Positions 49,537 to 60,299 are shown, numbered from the stretch's first letter. The stretch is 64,000 bases of DNA from Serratia nevei (GCF_024160145.1 NZ_JAMYWQ010000023.1:22316-86315), one strand, 5' to 3'. Notes: generated by a model from the sequence alone, not told the origin. Translations and numbers: made by a program.

Positions 49537-51675
49537 ATGAACGTTATCGCCATCATGAATCACATGGGTGTCTACTTCAAAGAAGAGCCTATCCGTGAAC
49601 TGCATCAGGCGTTGGAAAGCCTGGATTTCCGCATCGTTTACCCTAACGATCGCGAAGACCTGCTGAAACTGATCGAGAACAACGCCCGTCTGTGCGGGGT
49701 GATCTTCGACTGGGACAAATACAACCTGGAACTGTGCGAAGAGATCAGCCAGCTGAACGAGTACATGCCGCTGTATGCGTTCGCCAACACCTATTCGACG
49801 CTGGACGTCAGCCTGAACGATCTGCGCATGCAGGTGCGCTTCTTCGAATATGCGCTGGGCGCGGCAACCGACATCGCCGCCAAGATCAAACAGAATACCG
49901 ATGAGTATATCGACACCATCCTGCCGCCGTTGACCAAGGCGCTGTTCAAATACGTGCGCGAAGGCAAATACACCTTCTGTACGCCGGGCCACATGGGCGG
50001 TACCGCGTTCCAGAAAAGCCCGGTGGGCAGTATCTTCTACGATTTCTTTGGCCCGAACACCATGAAGTCGGATATCTCGATTTCGGTGTCCGAACTGGGA
50101 TCGCTGCTGGATCACTCCGGCCCGCACAAAGAGGCGGAAGAGTACATTTCCCGCGTATTCAACGCCGAACGCAGCTACATGGTCACCAACGGCACCTCTA
50201 CCGCCAACAAGATCGTCGGCATGTATTCGGCGCCGGCGGGCAGCACGGTGCTGATTGACCGTAACTGCCACAAGTCGCTGACTCACCTGATGATGATGAG
50301 CGACATCACGCCGATCTACTTCCGCCCGACCCGCAACGCCTACGGCATCCTCGGCGGTATTCCGCAGAGCGAGTTCCAGCGCGCCACCATCGCCAAACGC
50401 GTGAAGGACACCCCGAACGCCACCTGGCCGGTGCACGCGGTGATCACCAACTCCACCTATGACGGCTTGCTGTACAACACCGACTTTATCAAGAACACCC
50501 TGGACGTGAAGTCTATCCACTTCGATTCCGCCTGGGTGCCTTACACCAACTTCCACCCGATCTATAAAGGCAAGTGCGGCATGAGCGGCGGCCGCGTGGA
50601 GGGCAAGGTGATCTATGAAACCCAGTCCACCCACAAGCTGCTGGCGGCCTTCTCGCAGGCTTCGATGATTCATGTGAAGGGCGACATCAACGAAGAAACC
50701 TTCAACGAAGCCTACATGATGCACACCACCACTTCGCCGCACTACGGCATCGTGGCGTCGACCGAAACCGCCGCGGCGATGATGAAAGGCAACGCCGGCA
50801 AACGCCTGATCAACGGCTCTATCGAGCGTGCGATCAAGTTCCGTAAAGAGATCAAACGCCTGAAAGTCGAGTCCGACGGCTGGTTCTTCGACGTCTGGCA
50901 GCCGGAGCATATCGATGAGCCGGAATGCTGGCCGCTGCGTTCCGACAGCGCCTGGCACGGTTTCAAAAACATCGACAATGAACACATGTACCTCGATCCG
51001 ATCAAGGTCACCATCCTGACGCCGGGGATGAGCAAGGAAGGCGAGATGCAGCCGTTCGGTATCCCGGCCAGCATCGTAGCGAAATACCTCGACGAGCGCG
51101 GCATCATCGTCGAGAAAACCGGGCCGTACAACCTGCTGTTCCTGTTCAGTATCGGCATCGACAAAACCAAGGCGCTCAGCCTGCTGCGCGCGATGACCGA
51201 CTTCAAACGCTCGTTCGATCTGAACCTGCGGGTGAAAAACATGCTGCCTTCGCTGTATCAGGAAGCGCCTGATTTCTATGAAAACATGCGCATTCAGGAT
51301 CTGGCGCAGAACATTCACCGTCTGGTGGAGCAGCACAACCTGCCGGATCTGATGTACCGCGCGTTCGAAGTGCTGCCAACCATGGTGATGAACCCGTACC
51401 AGGCGTTCCAGAAAGAGCTGCACGGTGAAGTGGAAGAGGTCTATCTGGAAGAGATGGTCGGCAAGGTCAACGCCAATATGATCCTCCCATACCCACCGGG
51501 TGTACCGCTGGTGATGCCGGGCGAAATGCTGACCGAGGAAAGCCGGCCGGTGCTCGAGTTCCTGCAGATGCTGTGCGAAATCGGCGCGCATTATCCGGGC
51601 TTTGAAACCGACATTCACGGCGCCTACCGTCAGGCGGACGGACGTTATCGGGTGAAAGTGCTGAAGGCGAAATAA
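49537..51675 (+). CDS. cadA: Inducible lysine decarboxylase CadA (LdcI)
   Basis: A 712-residue PLP-dependent lysine decarboxylase, with Lys367 in STHKLLAAFSQ as the Schiff-base residue. I choose ATG 49537 (MNVIAIMNHMG), eight bases after AGGAG; an ATG six bases earlier is too close. Residues match E. coli CadA more closely than LdcC, and its place after cadB confirms it as the acid-inducible enzyme. The reaction consumes one cytoplasmic proton per lysine. The E. coli decamer binds ppGpp and the RavA ATPase. Confidence 0.97.
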   Translation: MNVIAIMNHMGVYFKEEPIRELHQALESLDFRIVYPNDREDLLKLIENNARLCGVIFDWDKYNLELCEEISQLNEYMPLYAFANTYSTLDVSLNDLRMQVRFFEYALGAATDIAAKIKQNTDEYIDTILPPLTKALFKYVREGKYTFCTPGHMGGTAFQKSPVGSIFYDFFGPNTMKSDISISVSELGSLLDHSGPHKEAEEYISRVFNAERSYMVTNGTSTANKIVGMYSAPAGSTVLIDRNCHKSLTHLMMMSDITPIYFRPTRNAYGILGGIPQSEFQRATIAKRVKDTPNATWPVHAVITNSTYDGLLYNTDFIKNTLDVKSIHFDSAWVPYTNFHPIYKGKCGMSGGRVEGKVIYETQSTHKLLAAFSQASMIHVKGDINEETFNEAYMMHTTTSPHYGIVASTETAAAMMKGNAGKRLINGSIERAIKFRKEIKRLKVESDGWFFDVWQPEHIDEPECWPLRSDSAWHGFKNIDNEHMYLDPIKVTILTPGMSKEGEMQPFGIPASIVAKYLDERGIIVEKTGPYNLLFLFSIGIDKTKALSLLRAMTDFKRSFDLNLRVKNMLPSLYQEAPDFYENMRIQDLAQNIHRLVEQHNLPDLMYRAFEVLPTMVMNPYQAFQKELHGEVEEVYLEEMVGKVNANMILPYPPGVPLVMPGEMLTEESRPVLEFLQMLCEIGAHYPGFETDIHGAYRQADGRYRVKVLKAK

Positions 51676-51689
51676 CCGCAGCCAATAAG

Positions 51690-51716
51690 AGGGGAGGCGT
51701 TCGCGCTTCCCCTTTG
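51690..51716 (+). terminator. Terminator after cadA
   Basis: A 10-bp stem with one G-U pair (AGGGGAGGCG / CGCTTCCCCT) and a TTCG tetraloop begins 14 bases after the stop; TTG follows. The U tract is short, so some read-through into dtpC is possible. Confidence 0.65.
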
Positions 51717-51743
51717 TCGTTCACCGACTGATGGGAGACCACC

Positions 51744-53195
51744 ATGAAAACACCCTCACAGCCGCGCGCAATCTACTATGTCGTAGCCATACAAATTTGG
51801 GAATATTTCAGCTTTTACGGCATGCGTGCGTTACTGATTCTCTATCTGACCCACCAACTCGGCTATACCGACAGCCGCGCCATCGATCTCTACAGCGCTT
51901 ACGCTTCGTTAGTTTATGTCACTCCTATTCTTGGCGGCTGGCTCGCCGACCGTCTGCTGGGCAACCGCGTCGCGGTGATCGCCGGCGCGGCGCTGATGAC
52001 GCTGGGGCATATCGTGCTCGGCCTGAGCGCGGTCTCTGCCCAGTCGCTCTATCTGGCGCTGGCGATCATCATCTGCGGCTACGGCCTGTTCAAATCCAAT
52101 ATCAGCTGCCTGCTGGGCGAGCTGTATCCGGCGCAGGACTCGCGCCGCGAAGGGGGCTTCTCGCTGCTGTACGCCGCCGGCAACGTCGGCTCCATTCTGG
52201 CGCCGATCGCCTGCGGGTTGGCGGCCGAGCGCTATGGCTGGCATGTCGGCTTTGCTCTGGCCGGGATCGGCATGTTCGCCGGCCTGGCGATCTTCCTGCT
52301 CGGCGGGCGCCACTTCCGCCACACCCGCGGCGTGAACGCGCCGCTGATGCGCGCCAAAAGCCTGGGTTTGCCGCACTGGGGTTGGTTGCTGGCGGCGCTG
52401 CTGGCATCGCCGCTGTTCTTCACGCTGCTGTTTGTGCACGACTGGGCCGGCTATTTGCTCGGGCTGGTATGCGTGGCGGCGGTGGTGCTGGTGGCGCGCA
52501 TCATGCTGCGTGCGGACGCCGGCCAGCGCCGGGGGCTGTGGCAGATCGTTGTGCTGATGCTGCTGGGCACGCTGTTCTGGGCCTTTGCCCAGCAGGGCGG
52601 CAGCTCCATCAGCCTGTTTATCGATCATTTCGTCGACCGGCGCTGGTTCGGTTGGACGGTGCCGACCGCGCTGTTCCAGTCGGTTAACGCCTGCGCGGTG
52701 ATGCTGGGTGGCGTGGCGCTGGCGTGGCTGGCGAGCGGCGACGGCGCGGGCGACCGCACGCTGCGTATCTGGTGCAAGTTCGCCTTCGGCCTGTTGCTGA
52801 TCGGCATCGGCTTTACGCTGATGGCGCTCAATGCGCGGTTGCACGGGGCGGGATCGATGGGATTGATGATCGCCGGTCTGGCGGTGATGGGTTTTGCCGA
52901 ACTGTTTATCGATCCGGTGGCGATGGCGCAGATCACCCGGTTGAACATCCCCGGCGCCACCGGTGTGTTGACCGGTATCTATATGCTGGCGACCGGTTCG
53001 ATCGCTAACTATCTGGCGGGCATTATCGCCAATCAGACTGCGGAAGATCACATCGAAGGCGCGGCGATGCAGGCCTATGGCCGCGTTTTTGCCCAAATCG
53101 GTTGGGGGGCAGCGGGCTGCGCGCTGGCGGTAATTGCGGCGCTGGCGGGCTGGTGGCTGCTGACGCGGCGCCAGGCCCGCACGGTTAATGCTTGA
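51744..53195 (+). CDS. dtpC: Dipeptide/tripeptide permease DtpC (YjdL-like)
   Basis: A 483-residue proton-dependent oligopeptide transporter (POT/PTR2 family) with 12-14 membrane helices. The signature [12 protein letters not shown] and the [13 protein letters not shown] segment are present. The first-helix motif reads [10 protein letters not shown] rather than the canonical ExxERFxYYG, as in the atypical transporter YjdL of E. coli, which favours lysine-containing dipeptides. In E. coli yjdL also follows cadA. The context suggests it supplies lysine for decarboxylation. It lies 68 bases after cadA. Confidence 0.93.
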   Translation: MKTPSQPRAIYYVVAIQIWEYFSFYGMRALLILYLTHQLGYTDSRAIDLYSAYASLVYVTPILGGWLADRLLGNRVAVIAGAALMTLGHIVLGLSAVSAQSLYLALAIIICGYGLFKSNISCLLGELYPAQDSRREGGFSLLYAAGNVGSILAPIACGLAAERYGWHVGFALAGIGMFAGLAIFLLGGRHFRHTRGVNAPLMRAKSLGLPHWGWLLAALLASPLFFTLLFVHDWAGYLLGLVCVAAVVLVARIMLRADAGQRRGLWQIVVLMLLGTLFWAFAQQGGSSISLFIDHFVDRRWFGWTVPTALFQSVNACAVMLGGVALAWLASGDGAGDRTLRIWCKFAFGLLLIGIGFTLMALNARLHGAGSMGLMIAGLAVMGFAELFIDPVAMAQITRLNIPGATGVLTGIYMLATGSIANYLAGIIANQTAEDHIEGAAMQAYGRVFAQIGWGAAGCALAVIAALAGWWLLTRRQARTVNA

Positions 53196-53251
53196 TTGAT
53201 GACGGTAGGCGGAGTTAACGTGCAGCTATGTAGAAGTGACAAAGCCTACCG

Positions 53252-54583
53252 ATGGATACTGATCAATTAACGACGCGGCTGGCAGACCAGTTGGGTGCAC
53301 AGCAGCGGCTGCTGGTGGCGTTCAGCGGCGGCCTGGATTCCAGCGTGCTGCTGCATCTGCTGGCGGCGTTGCGCCGTCAACGCCCGGCGCTGCAGCTGCG
53401 GGCACTGCATGTGCATCACGGCCTGAGCGCCTTTGCCGACCGCTGGGTTGAGCATTGCCGCCGCCGCTGTGCCGACTGGCAGATCCCGCTGACGGTGGCG
53501 CATGTGCAGGTGGACGCCCGTCAGGGCGGTATCGAAGCGGCGGCGCGTGTGGCGCGCTATGCCGCCTTCAGCGCCGCCCTAACGGAGGGGGAAGCCCTGC
53601 TCACCGCCCAACACCTCGACGATCAAAGCGAAACCTTTTTACTGGCGCTCAAACGCGGCAGCGGGCCGGCGGGGCTGTCGGCGATGGCGGCGCGTGCGAC
53701 GCTGGGCGAGCACCTGCTGTTGCGGCCGCTGTTGGGCTGCTCGCGCCAGACGCTGGAAAGCTACGCGCAACGCCATGCCTTGACCTGGATAGATGACGAC
53801 AGCAATCAGGACACGCGCTTCGATCGCAATTTCCTGCGTTTACAGGTGTTGCCGCAGATCAATCAACGCTGGCCGCACTTTGCCTCGGCGGTGGCGCGCA
53901 GCGCCGGCCTGTGCGCCGAGCAGGAGCAGCTGCTGGACGAGCTGCTGGCGCAACCGCTGCAAAACCTGTTGGCGGCGGATCGCTCATTGGCGATCGACGG
54001 CCTGACGGACTGCTCGCCGGTGCGGCGCTTCGCCTTGCTGCGGCGCTGGATTGCGTTGTTTAACGTCACCATGCCGGCGCGTGAGCAGCTGCAGCGCCTG
54101 TGGGAGGAGGTGGCGCTCAGCCGGGAGGATGCCGAGCCGCAGCTGCAGCTCGGTGCCTATCAGATTCGCCGTTTCCGCGGCCGGCTGTACCTGTTGCCAC
54201 CGCTGGCGGTGCTGCGCGATGTGCATCTGCCCTGGCAACCTGACGAGCCGCTGACGTTGCCGGACGGATTGGGGCGGCTGATCGCCGGTGAGGGTGAACT
54301 GGCGCTGCGTGCGCCGCCGCCGTCGCAGCGGATCAGCATTCGTTTCGGCGGCGTGCAGGGCGCGGTGCGCATCGTAGGGCGCGCCCATTCGCGGCCGATA
54401 AAAAAACTGTGGCAGGAGTTGGGGATTCCCCCCTGGCAGCGTGAACGCATCCCGTTGATTTATTATGATGAGCAGCTGATCGCCGCGCTGGGCGTATTTG
54501 TCTGTGAGGCGGGGCAGGTACCGGAAGGCGAACGCCCTTGGCGGCTGCGCTGGGAAAAAAATAATAATCGTGAGGAGCAATGA
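53252..54583 (+). CDS. tilS: tRNA(Ile)-lysidine synthetase TilS
   Basis: A 443-residue N-type ATP pyrophosphatase that converts C34 of the minor tRNA-Ile (CAU) to lysidine, changing codon reading from AUG to AUA. The PP-loop SGGLDSS starts at Ser25; the HVHHGLS segment and the [13 protein letters not shown] region follow. C-terminal TilS domains match E. coli. The TGA stop overlaps the start of the next gene (ATGATG), implying translational coupling. Confidence 0.95.
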   Translation: MDTDQLTTRLADQLGAQQRLLVAFSGGLDSSVLLHLLAALRRQRPALQLRALHVHHGLSAFADRWVEHCRRRCADWQIPLTVAHVQVDARQGGIEAAARVARYAAFSAALTEGEALLTAQHLDDQSETFLLALKRGSGPAGLSAMAARATLGEHLLLRPLLGCSRQTLESYAQRHALTWIDDDSNQDTRFDRNFLRLQVLPQINQRWPHFASAVARSAGLCAEQEQLLDELLAQPLQNLLAADRSLAIDGLTDCSPVRRFALLRRWIALFNVTMPAREQLQRLWEEVALSREDAEPQLQLGAYQIRRFRGRLYLLPPLAVLRDVHLPWQPDEPLTLPDGLGRLIAGEGELALRAPPPSQRISIRFGGVQGAVRIVGRAHSRPIKKLWQELGIPPWQRERIPLIYYDEQLIAALGVFVCEAGQVPEGERPWRLRWEKNNNREEQ

Positions 54584-54897
54584 TGAAGTTTGTGGGGATC
54601 ACGCTGTTGGCCGCCGGCCTGTTCAGCCTGCCGGCGACGGCGGCGGGGGATGTGGCCGCCGGCCAGGCGAAAGCCGCCGCCTGTGCGGCGTGCCACGGCG
54701 CGCAGGGCAAGGTGACGGTGCCGATGTACCCGAATCTGGCCGGGCAGAACGCCATGTACCTGCAGCACGCGCTGCAGGCGTATAAGAAAGGTGAGCGCAA
54801 CGGCGGCCAGGCCGAAGTGATGAAAGCCTATGTGTCGGGGCTGTCGGATGATGATATTGCCGATCTGGCGGCCTATTACGCCAGCCTCAAGCCTTAA
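54583..54897 (+). CDS. Small periplasmic cytochrome c
   Basis: A 104-residue class I c-type cytochrome (c553/c4 half-like). A signal peptide ends near ATA-AGD, and the single haem site is Cys34-Ala-Ala-Cys37-His38. A probable distal ligand is Met80 in EVMKAYV, with the typical C-terminal [16 protein letters not shown] helix. It carries electrons in the periplasm; partners are unknown. It starts inside the tilS stop codon (ATG at 54580 or 54583, GAGGAG upstream), so it is co-expressed with tilS. It is absent from this place in E. coli. No Ccm genes are visible in the window. Confidence 0.9.
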   Translation: MKFVGITLLAAGLFSLPATAAGDVAAGQAKAAACAACHGAQGKVTVPMYPNLAGQNAMYLQHALQAYKKGERNGGQAEVMKAYVSGLSDDDIADLAAYYASLKP

Positions 54898-54903
54898 ATG
54901 ACG

Positions 54904-54925
54904 AGGGCAGCCGTTGGGCTGCCCT
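54904..54925. terminator. Hairpin between cytochrome c gene and rof
   Basis: A perfect 9-bp stem (AGGGCAGCC / GGCTGCCCT) with a GTTG loop lies between the converging genes. U tracts are poor on both strands. Confidence 0.6.
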
Positions 54926-54947
54926 GTTGGGATGGGGTTACCGCTGC

Positions 54948-55467
<520 letters not shown>

Positions 55468-55612
55468 TTATCCTATCCCTGACGACTATAGCACAGCTGT
55501 TATGGAGTTATCAGCACCCCGACACGCCTTTCGCACTGCGCCGGGCCGGGCCGTGCTGGCGGCGTTCGGCCCTGATCAAGTACACTGTCGCCGGATAATA
55601 ACGAGGTCACCC

Positions 55613-56161
55613 ATGGCGCTGAAAGCAACCATTTATAAAGCCGCGGTCAATATCGCTGATATGGATCGTCACTTCTACCACGACGCCGCACTGACGCTGG
55701 CGCAACACCCGTCCGAAAACGAGCAGCGCATGATGCTGCGCCTGCTGGCCTGGATCTGCCATGCCGACGAACGGCTGGTGTTCACCAAAGGGCTGAGCGC
55801 CGACGACGAGCCGGAGATCTGGCAGCGCAACGACCACAACGGGCTGGAAATGTGGATCGAGATGGGATTGCCCGACGAGAAGCGCATTCGCAAGGCCTGC
55901 AACCAGTCGCCGCGCGTGGTGCTGTACGCTTACGGCGAGCGCGCCGCGCACGTGTGGTGGCAGGGAATGCAGAGCAAGGTAGCCGGCTACAAGAACCTGA
56001 GCGTGCGTTTCCTCGACGATGAACAGCTGGCGCGGCTAACCGCGCTGGCCAGCCGCACCATGGCGCTGCAGGCGACGTTGCAAGAGGGAACTATTTGGCT
56101 GTCCGATGCTCAGAATAGTCTGGAAATCCAGTTCGCCGAGTGGCAGCGGGCGCAGGTGTGA
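55613..56161 (+). CDS. yaeQ: YaeQ family protein
   Basis: A 182-residue protein of the YaeQ family, with a fold related to PD-(D/E)XK nucleases ([20 protein letters not shown]). The acidic/Lys residues in [16 protein letters not shown] and EMWIEMG segments would fit that fold. E. coli YaeQ was once linked to RfaH-like function, but this is not established. The start at ATG 55613 follows CGAGGTC. A frame open further upstream crosses the yaeP promoter region. The 214-base gap to yaeP holds divergent promoters not resolved here. arfB follows after three bases. Confidence 0.92.
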   Translation: MALKATIYKAAVNIADMDRHFYHDAALTLAQHPSENEQRMMLRLLAWICHADERLVFTKGLSADDEPEIWQRNDHNGLEMWIEMGLPDEKRIRKACNQSPRVVLYAYGERAAHVWWQGMQSKVAGYKNLSVRFLDDEQLARLTALASRTMALQATLQEGTIWLSDAQNSLEIQFAEWQRAQV

Positions 56162-56164
56162 CCG

Positions 56165-56578
56165 GTGCTGGAACTGTCAAGAAACGTCGCCATACCGGAT
56201 AGTGAGCTGGAATTGACGGCGATCCGCGCGCAGGGCGCGGGCGGCCAGCACGTGAACAAAACCTCAACGGCGATCCATTTGCGCTTTGACATCCGGGCAT
56301 CCAGCCTGCCAGAGTATTATAAGGAACGGCTGCTGGCGCTGAATCATCATCTTATTACCGCTGATGGCGTGGTGATTATCAAGGCGCAAGAGTATCGCAG
56401 CCAGGAATTGAATCGCGAAGCGGCGTTGGCCAGGCTGGCCGCGCTGATTCGGCAGGCGATGGTGGTGGAAAAAACGCGCAAGGCGACCAAGCCCACGAAA
56501 GGGGCCAAACTGCGTCGCCTGGAGGGCAAGGCGCGTAAAGGCGCCACCAAGGCGCTGCGCGGCAAGGTTCGCACTTAG
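56165..56578 (+). CDS. arfB: Alternative ribosome-rescue factor ArfB (YaeJ)
   Basis: A 137-residue peptidyl-tRNA hydrolase of the release factor family. The catalytic GGQ is at residues 26-28 in [16 protein letters not shown]. The basic C-terminal tail (rich in Lys/Arg from about 105) enters the empty mRNA channel of stalled ribosomes. It starts at GTG 56165, three bases past yaeQ. ArfB releases peptides from non-stop ribosomes as a back-up to tmRNA and ArfA. Confidence 0.96.
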   Translation: MLELSRNVAIPDSELELTAIRAQGAGGQHVNKTSTAIHLRFDIRASSLPEYYKERLLALNHHLITADGVVIIKAQEYRSQELNREAALARLAALIRQAMVVEKTRKATKPTKGAKLRRLEGKARKGATKALRGKVRT

Positions 56579-56607
56579 GAATACATGAACACAGTAGGAG
56601 AATAACT

Positions 56608-57291
56608 GTGAAAAAAATTACGGTAGCCCTGTTCCTCGCGGCAGGCGCACTCTCGTTGTTGGGATGCAACAATCATTATCAACCGAAGGAACAACCGCTG
56701 CAGCCGATGCCGCAGAGCTATCAAGGGGTGTTGCCTTGCGCCGATTGCGGCGGTCTGGATACGGCGCTGTTCCTGGATGAGGACGGCACCTTCGTGCTGC
56801 AGGAAACCTATCGCGGCACCAAAGACGGCGATCAGACCTTTGCCGATTACGGTAAATGGGCGCGCACTGCGGATAAACTGGTGCTGACCGACAGTAACGG
56901 CGAAAAACGCTACTTCCGCCCGGTGGGCAAGAGCCTGGAAATGCTGGATCGCAGCGGCGTGCCGATCGAGTCCAAGCTGAATTACCGCCTGGATCCGGTT
57001 GAGAAACCGTTGCCTAAAACGCCGATGACGTTGAAAGGCAGCTACACCTATATGGCGGACGCGGCAGTCTTCAAGGACTGCGCTACCGGCAAAACCTTCC
57101 CGGTGGACAACAACATCGCGCTGGAGCAAGGTTACGCCAAAGCATACAAGACCGCCGGTGAGCCGGTATTCCTGACGTTCAGCGCACACTTCAGCGTGCA
57201 GCCGTCGATGGAAGAAGGTCTGACCGAGAAGGCGCTGGTGCCGGACGGTAAAATCGCCTTCGACCGCAGCAAGAACTGCAGCAGCAAATAA
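56608..57291 (+). CDS. nlpE: Outer membrane lipoprotein NlpE (CutF)
   Basis: A 227-residue precursor with lipobox LLGC; Cys20 is the lipidated residue. The N-terminal domain carries CADC (Cys44, Cys47), and two C-terminal Cys (in FKDCATG and NCSSK) could form a disulfide, as in E. coli NlpE. NlpE activates the Cpx response on surface contact or when lipoprotein transport or oxidative folding fails. A GGAGAA site precedes the ATG. It is convergent with proS, sharing a terminator. Confidence 0.93.
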   Translation: MKKITVALFLAAGALSLLGCNNHYQPKEQPLQPMPQSYQGVLPCADCGGLDTALFLDEDGTFVLQETYRGTKDGDQTFADYGKWARTADKLVLTDSNGEKRYFRPVGKSLEMLDRSGVPIESKLNYRLDPVEKPLPKTPMTLKGSYTYMADAAVFKDCATGKTFPVDNNIALEQGYAKAYKTAGEPVFLTFSAHFSVQPSMEEGLTEKALVPDGKIAFDRSKNCSSK

Positions 57292-57305
57292 GCGATTTCG
57301 GATAT

Positions 57306-57334
57306 AAAAAAACCCGCCTGAGCGGGTTTTTTAT
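57306..57334. terminator. Bidirectional terminator between nlpE and proS
   Basis: AACCCGC/GCGGGTT stem with a CTGA loop, flanked by A's on the left and T's on the right. It therefore works as a terminator for both converging genes. Confidence 0.92.
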
Positions 57335-57351
57335 TTTCTGACGTTCGTCGC

Positions 57352-59070
57352 TTAGCGTTTGATCTGGCCCAGCAGGAAATCAACGATTTCGCCGGTTTTG
57401 ATCATTTGCTTCTCGCCGACGCGGCGGTTCTTGTACTCGATCTCTTCGTTGTCGAGGTTACGGTCGCCGATAACGATAGAGTGCGGCACGCCGATCAGCT
57501 CCATATCCGCGAACATCACGCCCGGGCGCTCTTTGCGGTCATCGAGGATCACGTCGATACCGTGGGAGCGCAGGGTGTTGTACAGCTCTTCGGCCAGCGC
57601 CTGCACGCGGAACGACTTGTGCATATTCATCGGCAGAATAGCGACCTGGAACGGCGCGATGGCGTCCGGCCAGATGATGCCGCGTTCGTCATGGTTCTGC
57701 TCGATGGCGGCGGCCACGACGCGCGTAACCCCGATGCCGTAGCAACCCATGGTCAGCACCTGGTTACGGCCGTCTTCGCCCTGCACGGTCGCTTTCATCG
57801 CTTCCGAGTACTTGGTGCCGAGCTGGAAGATATGGCCCACTTCGATGCCGCGTTTGATCAGCAGCGTGCCCTGACCGTCCGGGCTGGCGTCGCCTTCCAC
57901 CACGTTACGGATATCGGCCACCTGTGGCAGCGGCAGATCGCGCTCCCAGTTGATGCCGAAGTAGTGTTTGCCGTCAACGTTGGCGCCGGCGCCAAAGTCG
58001 CTCATCGCCGCTACGCTGCGGTCAGCCACCACCGGCATCGGCAGGTTGACCGGGCCGAGTGAACCCGGGCCGGCGCCGACGATGGCGCGAATTTCTTCTT
58101 CGGTGGCGAAGGTCAGCGGCGCGGCAACCTGCGCCAGCTTCTCGGCCTTGATTTCGTTCAGCTCGTGATCGCCGCGCACCAGCAGGGCAACCAGCTTGTG
58201 GCCGCTCTCTTCGGTGGCGCGCACCATCAGCGTCTTCACGGTTTTTTCCACCGGCAGCGGGAACTGCTCGATCAGCTCGGCGATGGTTTTGGCGTTCGGC
58301 GTATCCACCAGGCGCAGCGCTTCGCTGGCCGCCGCGCGTGGAGCCGCCGGCGCGACCGCTTCCGCCAGCTCGATGTTGGCGGCGAAGTCGGAACCGGTGG
58401 AGAACACGATATCGTCTTCACCGCTGTCTGCCAGCACCTGGAATTCGTGCGAGGCGCTGCCGCCGATCGAGCCGGTATCGGCCTGCACCGGGCGGAAATC
58501 CAGGCCCATGCGGTTGAAGATTTTGCTGTACGCTTCGTACATCGCGTCGTAAGTCTCCTGCAGAGACTCCTGCGAGGTGTGGAAGGAGTAGGCATCCTTC
58601 ATCAGGAACTCACGGGAACGCATTACGCCGAAACGCGGGCGCACTTCATCACGGAACTTGGTCTGAATCTGGAAGAAGTTCAGTGGCAGCTGTTTGTACG
58701 AGCTGATCTCGTTGCGGATCAGATCGGTGATCACTTCTTCATGCGTCGGGCCCAGCACGAACGGACGATCGCCGCGATCGACGAAGCGCAGCAGCTCGGG
58801 GCCGTATTGCTCCCAACGGCCGCTTTCCTGCCACAGATCGGCAGGCTGAACCACCGGCATGGAAACTTCGATCGCGTTAGCATTGTTCATCTCTTCGCGA
58901 ACGATGTTTTCAACCTTTTTCAGAACGCGCAGGCCGGTCGGTAGCCAGGTGTAAAGACCGGAGGCCAGCTTGCGGATCATCCCGGCGCGCAGCATCAGCT
59001 GGTGGCTGATCACTTCGGCGTCGGCAGGTGTCTCCTTCAGAGTGGAGAGCAGATATTGGCTAGTACGCAT
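57352..59070 (-). CDS. proS: Prolyl-tRNA synthetase
   Basis: A 572-residue class II synthetase, bacterial type. The N-terminal catalytic part begins [13 protein letters not shown], and motif 2 appears in [26 protein letters not shown]. The INS editing domain, which clears mischarged Ala-tRNA-Pro, occupies about 225-400. Motif 3 is in GCYGIGVTR, and the anticodon-binding domain is C-terminal. It lies 120 bases downstream of trmO on the same strand. Confidence 0.98.
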   Translation of the reverse strand: MRTSQYLLSTLKETPADAEVISHQLMLRAGMIRKLASGLYTWLPTGLRVLKKVENIVREEMNNANAIEVSMPVVQPADLWQESGRWEQYGPELLRFVDRGDRPFVLGPTHEEVITDLIRNEISSYKQLPLNFFQIQTKFRDEVRPRFGVMRSREFLMKDAYSFHTSQESLQETYDAMYEAYSKIFNRMGLDFRPVQADTGSIGGSASHEFQVLADSGEDDIVFSTGSDFAANIELAEAVAPAAPRAAASEALRLVDTPNAKTIAELIEQFPLPVEKTVKTLMVRATEESGHKLVALLVRGDHELNEIKAEKLAQVAAPLTFATEEEIRAIVGAGPGSLGPVNLPMPVVADRSVAAMSDFGAGANVDGKHYFGINWERDLPLPQVADIRNVVEGDASPDGQGTLLIKRGIEVGHIFQLGTKYSEAMKATVQGEDGRNQVLTMGCYGIGVTRVVAAAIEQNHDERGIIWPDAIAPFQVAILPMNMHKSFRVQALAEELYNTLRSHGIDVILDDRKERPGVMFADMELIGVPHSIVIGDRNLDNEEIEYKNRRVGEKQMIKTGEIVDFLLGQIKR

Positions 59071-59190
59071 GGTGTTTTGGTTCCGTTAGAACTGCAAATT
59101 GCATCGGGCTGCCAGAGTGGCGGCCAAAAGTGACAAAAGTGGTTTAGTTTACCAGCGCGAGCGGGTCGCCAAAAGAGAGGCGGCGGAATT

Positions 59191-59898
59191 TTAACGCGGG
59201 TCGAGCGCCAACACTTCGGTATGGCCGTCCACGACGCGCCAGCGCACGTTGAAATCCAGCAGCCAGACGGCGTAGTCCCGTTCGACGTCCTCTCCTTTAC
59301 GATAGGCGGGACGGGGGTCCTGCGCCAGCACCTGGCTGATAAAACGCCGTAATTGCGGGTAACGCGCCTGATGCTGCTGCAGCTGCTGCTCGGCCTGCGG
59401 CGCGAAGCACACCGGCATATCGCCGGCGGGCGCGGCCTGGGCAAAACCGGCGCGGGCCTGCGGCTGGTTCTCGGCGAACGGCAGATAAGGCTTGATGTCT
59501 ACCACCGGTGTGCCGTCGACCAGATCGAGGCTGCCCAGCTCCAGCACCACTTCGCCATTTTTCACCCGCACGCCTTTCAGCTCAATGAGGGACATGCCGA
59601 GCGGATTGGGGCGGAAGGTGGAACGGGTGGCGAACACGCCCATGCGGGCATTGCCGCCTAAACGCGGTGGGCGCACCGTCGGCCGCCAGCCGCCTTCCAG
59701 GGTTTGATGGAAAATAAACATCACCCACAGATGGCTGAAATCGCTGAGGCCGCGCACCGCCTCTGCCTGGTTGTAGGGCGGCAGCAGCAGCAGTTCGCCG
59801 CCACCGTCTTCGACCAGCCCCGGCTGGCGGGGAACGGCGAATTTTTCTTTATACGGCGAGCGGATCACGCCGATCTGCTCGAAAACGAATTCGGTCAT
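59191..59898 (-). CDS. trmO: tRNA (N6-threonylcarbamoyladenosine(37)-N6)-methyltransferase TrmO
   Basis: A 235-residue protein of the TsaA/YaeB family, which methylates t6A37 in tRNA-Thr using S-adenosylmethionine bound to a beta-barrel. Family segments are IGVIRSPYKEKFAVPRQPGL, FATRSTFRPNPLGMSLIEL and DIKPYLPFAE. The start overlaps the rcsF stop by four bases (ATGA). Co-transcription with rcsF is thus likely, as in E. coli. Confidence 0.94.
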   Translation of the reverse strand: MTEFVFEQIGVIRSPYKEKFAVPRQPGLVEDGGGELLLLPPYNQAEAVRGLSDFSHLWVMFIFHQTLEGGWRPTVRPPRLGGNARMGVFATRSTFRPNPLGMSLIELKGVRVKNGEVVLELGSLDLVDGTPVVDIKPYLPFAENQPQARAGFAQAAPAGDMPVCFAPQAEQQLQQHQARYPQLRRFISQVLAQDPRPAYRKGEDVERDYAVWLLDFNVRWRVVDGHTEVLALDPR

Positions 59899-60299
59899 TT
59901 GGACGAGACGTTAAGCGCCGAACCCTGGCAAACGGCCTGCTGGTAACAACCGGCGACGCCGCTGACAATCTGGCAGTCGTGCAGCAGCACGGCGTTGGCC
60001 TTCATGTAAGACGCACGGATTTGCATGCGTTTACGGGCGGTGGCCAGGTTTGGTGGGGAGTCTTGTACGGTGGTTTGGCAAGATTCGCCGGACACTTCAC
60101 CCAGATCGCGGAACGGCTTGCCCACGAGCTCTTCTGCACTCTTGTACAGTTTTACCGGGGCGGGGCGCGCGGCCGGCGTGGTTTTGGCCGGGGCGGTCGC
60201 GGTCGGCTTGCTGGTGCTGCTTGTTGAGGACGGCGCGATACGTTGCGATGAACATCCGGCCAGCGCGAGCGCTAACAAACAGAGAGGTAAAACACGCAT
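59895..60299 (-). CDS. rcsF: Rcs stress sensor lipoprotein RcsF
   Basis: A 134-residue precursor with lipobox LAGC; Cys16 is lipidated. A Pro/Ser/Thr-rich linker (about 20-50) precedes the folded domain, whose Cys74, Cys109, Cys118 and Cys124 sit at the positions of the two E. coli disulfides. RcsF sits in the outer membrane with BamA/OmpA and signals envelope damage to the Rcs phosphorelay through IgaA. In Serratia Rcs also controls capsule, motility and pigment-related traits in general, but that is not visible here. Confidence 0.95.
   Translation of the reverse strand: MRVLPLCLLALALAGCSSQRIAPSSTSSTSKPTATAPAKTTPAARPAPVKLYKSAEELVGKPFRDLGEVSGESCQTTVQDSPPNLATARKRMQIRASYMKANAVLLHDCQIVSGVAGCYQQAVCQGSALNVSSK

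Noticed and set aside
49363..51618. 751-codon frame opposite cadA, and a similar 422-codon one opposite ldcC
   Set aside because: The two antisense frames resemble each other only because cadA and ldcC are paralogues; no independent support.
45599..53200. Cad cluster as a recently transferred genomic island
   Set aside because: No tRNA, integrase, direct repeats or distinct codon use flank it; only the promoter gap is A/T-rich, which is expected for Pcad.
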